Shown here: positions 13,081-15,421 of the stretch, in pieces | Layout: every line of letters begins with the position of its first letter | How positions within the stretch are numbered: position 1 is the first letter of the stretch | Origin: an uncultured Collinsella sp. | GTDB taxonomy: Bacteria > Actinomycetota > Coriobacteriia > Coriobacteriales > Coriobacteriaceae | Length of the DNA: 15,421 bases | Assembly (NCBI GenBank): GCA_902470095.1 | Contig: CABRFG010000054.1 | Span: forward strand, 1-15,421 | Direction: 5' to 3' | The notes under the pieces: generated by a model | Told to the model about the DNA's origin: nothing | What the model saw: the letters and a program-made list of their open reading frames with translations, nothing else | The model's database searches: none | Program-made: the position numbers and the translations under genes

Positions 13081-13536
13081 ATGCATGTCTTTAACTCGCG
13101 CGCCGATTTCGACGCCCAGATGAAGTCCGTCAAGAAGTGGATGCGCACCGGCCAGGCGCTCGATGGCGTTGCCGACCTGCAGCACGACGTGGCGTACTCC
13201 ATCGGCGACTCGTTGGTGTACTGGTGGGTCTATGCCCGCGAGGTCGCAACCGCCGATCTGGTCGGTCACCGTCGCTACCATGCCGTGCTCGCTCCGCTCG
13301 ACGGCGACCTGACCGTCGAGGTTGCCCCCAAGGCAGGCCTCACCTGCACCCGCGCTTACAGCGATATCGATGATCGCGAGCGCTTTGAGGGTGCGGGGGA
13401 GACCGTGACGATTCCCGCCGGCGGCGTTGCCGTCGTCGAGATCGACGAGGCTTACCGTGTTATTGCCGAGGCTTCGGATCCCCGCGTCGTGGTACTGCAC
13501 GTGACGGTCGAAGGTTATTCCTTCCCCAACAAGTAG
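13081..13536 (+). CDS. ebgC: EbgC-like beta subunit, YhcH/YjgK/YiaL family
   Basis: A 151-residue cupin-like protein of the YhcH/YjgK/YiaL (DUF386) family, the small subunit needed for full activity of Ebg beta-galactosidase in E. coli. Recognisable blocks are VAYSIGDSLVYWW, GHRRYHAVLAPLDG, FEGAGETVTIPAGG, EIDEAYRV and the C-terminal VTVEGYSFPNK, which closely follow the EbgC pattern. Its ribosome binding site AAGGAGG overlaps the end of ebgA and the gap is 3 nt, so the two are translationally coupled. Compared from memory with E. coli EbgC, two His positions (in the VHY and IHEAYR blocks) are Leu and Asp here, so any metal site may be altered. Likely role: structural or activating subunit of EbgA. 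Confidence 0.88.
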   Translation: MHVFNSRADFDAQMKSVKKWMRTGQALDGVADLQHDVAYSIGDSLVYWWVYAREVATADLVGHRRYHAVLAPLDGDLTVEVAPKAGLTCTRAYSDIDDRERFEGAGETVTIPAGGVAVVEIDEAYRVIAEASDPRVVVLHVTVEGYSFPNK

Positions 13537-13622
13537 TATTCGTCCGTTTGGACGTTTGCTTCGCGCCGTTAAGGGGGATGGCTTTGTTGACTCCCTTTTC
13601 CCCATTCCCCTTAGCAGGTGCG

Positions 13623-13657
13623 CCGTCCGTGTTTGCGCTTGCAGGTCGGACGGTTTT
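13623..13657 (+). terminator. Probable terminator after ebgC, before the permease gene
   Basis: CCGTCCG (13623-13629) pairs with CGGACGG (13647-13653) across a 17-nt loop, followed by TTTT. The large loop makes it weaker than the aspS terminator. An upstream dyad, TAAGGGG (13570-13576) with CCCCTTA (13607-13613), lies in the same 153-bp gap. It may end ebgAC or attenuate transcription into the permease gene; no clear separate promoter was found. Confidence 0.5.
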
Positions 13658-13689
13658 AGATGACATTTAATAGATGATTGGGAGGGCTT

Positions 13690-15153
13690 ATGAGCTCTGA
13701 AAAACGAGGAACGATCGGTTCGTTCGCTCTGCTGGGCATGACGGTCGCCGCCGTGTTCGGTATCAAGAACATCATCAACAACAACGCGGCCATCGGCTTG
13801 GCAGCTGCGCCGTCGTTCTTCTTCGCCACGCTTTTGTACTTTGTCCCCTATACCCTGGTTACCGCCGAGTTCGTCGGCCTCAACAAGGACTCCGAGTCTG
13901 GCGTGTACGCATGGGTTAAGACCTCGATGGGTGGTCGCTGGGCGTTCCTGACGGCATTTAGCTACTGGTTCGTCAACCTGTTCTACTTTGCGTCCGTACT
14001 GCCCAATGTCATCATTTACGCGAGCTACGTGTTCTTTGGTGCCAATGCCGAGCTTTCGCAGCTGTGGATCACCATTATCGAGATCGTCGTCTTTGCTATC
14101 GCCACGTGGGTTTCGACCAAGGGCGCTAAGTGGATCGGCTCTATTTCCTCCTTCGGTTCGACCGCGGCTCTCGGCCTGACTGCCGTGTTCATCCTGCTGT
14201 CCCTGGCTGCTGCCCTTGGCGGCGTCGAGTTCGCTACGGCTCCCACGCCCGCCAACATGGCTCCCGACATGAGCAACTTCGCCACTATGTGGGGCTTCTT
14301 CGGTACGCTTGCCTGGATCATCCAGGGCGTTGGCGGCGCTGAGTCTGTCGGCGTGTTCCTTAACGACCTTAAGGGTGGCGTCAAGGCCTTCGTGCGCACC
14401 GTCGTTATCGCCGGCCTGACCATCGGCCTTCTGTATGCAGGCGCTTCGCTGCTGGTTAACCTGTTCATCCCCGAGGGCAGCGTTGCCATCTCCACCGGCA
14501 TCTTCGACGTGTTCGGCGCTGTCTTTGCCCACTTTGGCATTCCCATGGAAGTGTCCACGCGCGTCATCGGCCTGATCCTTCTCGCTGCTACGCTGGGTTC
14601 CCTCATGATGTGGACCTCCGCTCCCATCAAGGTCTTCTTCACCGAGATCCCCAAGGGCGTCTTTGGTAGCAAGATCGTCGAGCTCAACGAGCATGGCATT
14701 CCTGCCCGCGCCGCTTGGCTGCAGTTCGCCATCGTCGTCCCCATCCTGATCATCCCTGCTTTGGGCTCCGGTAACCTCGACGACCTGCTCATGATCGTCA
14801 CCAACATGACTGCTGCCACCGCTCTGCTCCCGCCGCTGCTGATTTTGCTTGCCTACTTTATGCTGCGCAAGAACTTCGACGCTGCTCCCCGTGGCTTCCG
14901 CATGGGCTCGCGCAGCTTTGGCCTGGTCGTTGCCGCATTCCTGCTTGTGGTCTTCTGCTTCGTGCTTGTCTGCGGCACCATTCCGCTCGATCAGCCGCTG
15001 TGGCTGACGCTGGTCTACAACGTTGGCGGTGTGGTTGTCTTCCTAGGCCTTGCCGTGATGTGGTACAACCGCTACATCAACCGCCTGCGCGAGACCGATC
15101 CCGAGGCTGCCGAGAGCGAGCTGCGCCCCTCCGTCCTCGACATGATGGAGTAG
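13690..15153 (+). CDS. APC-superfamily amino acid permease, YjeM-like
   Basis: A 487-residue membrane protein with about 12 hydrophobic segments. The N-terminal SFALLGMTVAAVFGIKNI, then a helix ending in YTLVTAEF and the ESGVYAWVKTSMG segment are typical of amino acid/polyamine antiporters of the APC superfamily, and the layout resembles E. coli YjeM and the glutamate:GABA antiporter group. The central WIIQGVGGAESVGVFLNDLKGG corresponds to the conserved substrate-path helix region. The ATG at 13690 is chosen for its GGAGGG ribosome binding site 3-8 nt upstream; a TTG at 13678 would add four residues and place that site inside the gene. It follows ebgC on the same strand after 153 bp with a hairpin between, so co-regulation with ebgAC is uncertain. 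Substrate cannot be named. Confidence 0.88.
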   Translation: MSSEKRGTIGSFALLGMTVAAVFGIKNIINNNAAIGLAAAPSFFFATLLYFVPYTLVTAEFVGLNKDSESGVYAWVKTSMGGRWAFLTAFSYWFVNLFYFASVLPNVIIYASYVFFGANAELSQLWITIIEIVVFAIATWVSTKGAKWIGSISSFGSTAALGLTAVFILLSLAAALGGVEFATAPTPANMAPDMSNFATMWGFFGTLAWIIQGVGGAESVGVFLNDLKGGVKAFVRTVVIAGLTIGLLYAGASLLVNLFIPEGSVAISTGIFDVFGAVFAHFGIPMEVSTRVIGLILLAATLGSLMMWTSAPIKVFFTEIPKGVFGSKIVELNEHGIPARAAWLQFAIVVPILIIPALGSGNLDDLLMIVTNMTAATALLPPLLILLAYFMLRKNFDAAPRGFRMGSRSFGLVVAAFLLVVFCFVLVCGTIPLDQPLWLTLVYNVGGVVVFLGLAVMWYNRYINRLRETDPEAAESELRPSVLDMME

Positions 15154-15200
15154 CGGCTAGGATTAATCTGCGGCTGTGGAATAAATCGATTCCCTTTCCT

Positions 15201-15237
15201 AAGGAGGGGCCTTACGAGGCCCCTCCTTTTGTGTTTT
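15201..15237 (+). terminator. Rho-independent terminator after the permease gene
   Basis: AAGGAGGGGCC (15201-15211) pairs perfectly with GGCCCCTCCTT (15218-15228) around a 6-nt loop, followed by TTTTGTGTTTT. It starts 48 nt after the permease stop codon. Confidence 0.93.
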
Positions 15238-15421
15238 GGGGCATGGTTTTGGACCCCGTGTTCAAAAAATGCCAAATATGAGTACTGTTGCAAAAGAGGT
15301 GTCATATTTTTCGGACTGCTCTGAGCGAAAATGGGCTCAAAATCAATTTATCTAACCCCCTGTAAAGGTGGCGCGCGCAGACGTGGTGTAAGAGCGTCCT
15401 GAGGTCCGTCGCTGCAAGTCC
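15238..15421. other. Non-coding, AT-richer tail of the window
   Basis: No plausible gene. The stretch about 15260-15355 is visibly AT-richer than the rest of the window and holds two dyads: AAATATGA (15274-15281) with TCATATTT (15302-15309), and TGAGC (15322-15326) with GCTCA (15335-15339). It could be a promoter region for a gene beyond the window, or part of a repeat; nothing decides between these. Confidence 0.4.

Noticed and set aside
15391..15421. Possible start of a third nested repeat (GCGTCCT at 15396-15402)
   Set aside because: The spacer continues GAGGTCC instead of CG[C/G]AC, and there is no arm upstream whose partner can be seen before the window ends.

Overview
The window looks like a piece of chromosome from a GC-rich, gut-type actinomycete of the class Coriobacteriia, most likely Collinsella or a close relative. 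This is inference from GC-rich third codon positions, strong AGGAG-type ribosome binding sites, bacterial-type AspRS and PEP carboxylase, and a nickel-pincer lactate racemase locus beside an Ebg-type beta-galactosidase. No mobile element, phage gene, tRNA, rRNA or CRISPR array was found. Genes are ordinary and closely packed; the unusual material lies between them.

Layout. 1-692: the 3' end of ppc. 693-1066: a 127-bp nested inverted repeat, a possible 26-codon leader ORF and a strong terminator. 1067-3125: larA (lactate racemase, TTG start) and an aquaglyceroporin in the LarD position, both on +. 3147-3271: a second nested inverted repeat of the same architecture, whose core is a bidirectional terminator. 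3405-5636 on the minus strand: larB, larC and a TetR-family regulator, tightly coupled, behind a 12+12 bp inverted repeat that is a good operator candidate. 5753-6388 (-): serB. 6645-8432 (+): aspS, with a structured leader. 8531-8674: a cluster of related hairpins with a constant loop motif. 8676-9692 (-): a LacI-family repressor. 10069-13536 (+): ebgA-ebgC beta-galactosidase operon, preceded by three copies of a LacI-type operator. 13690-15153 (+): an APC-superfamily permease. 15201-15237: its terminator. 15238-15421: non-coding and AT-richer.

How the genes work together. LarB and LarC (with LarE, not seen here) build the nickel-pincer nucleotide used by LarA to interconvert D- and L-lactate, and the aquaporin would let lactic acid cross the membrane. 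The two half-operons converge on the second nested repeat. LarC stops before the C-terminal LarC2 domain and the TetR gene starts 2 nt later, so LarC2 must be encoded elsewhere or be missing. In the second half, a divergent LacI-type repressor most likely controls ebgAC through the three operators; no sugar transporter is visible beside it.

Most interesting signals: (1) two nested inverted repeats whose long arms differ in sequence yet pair perfectly, while the 12-nt spacers are nearly invariant and carry one compensatory base-pair change, which suggests a structured RNA or DNA element family; (2) the aspS/lacI intergenic hairpins with a fixed 14-nt loop length and shared AGCTGTCT loop core; (3) LarC without LarC2, next to a TetR gene and its putative operator.
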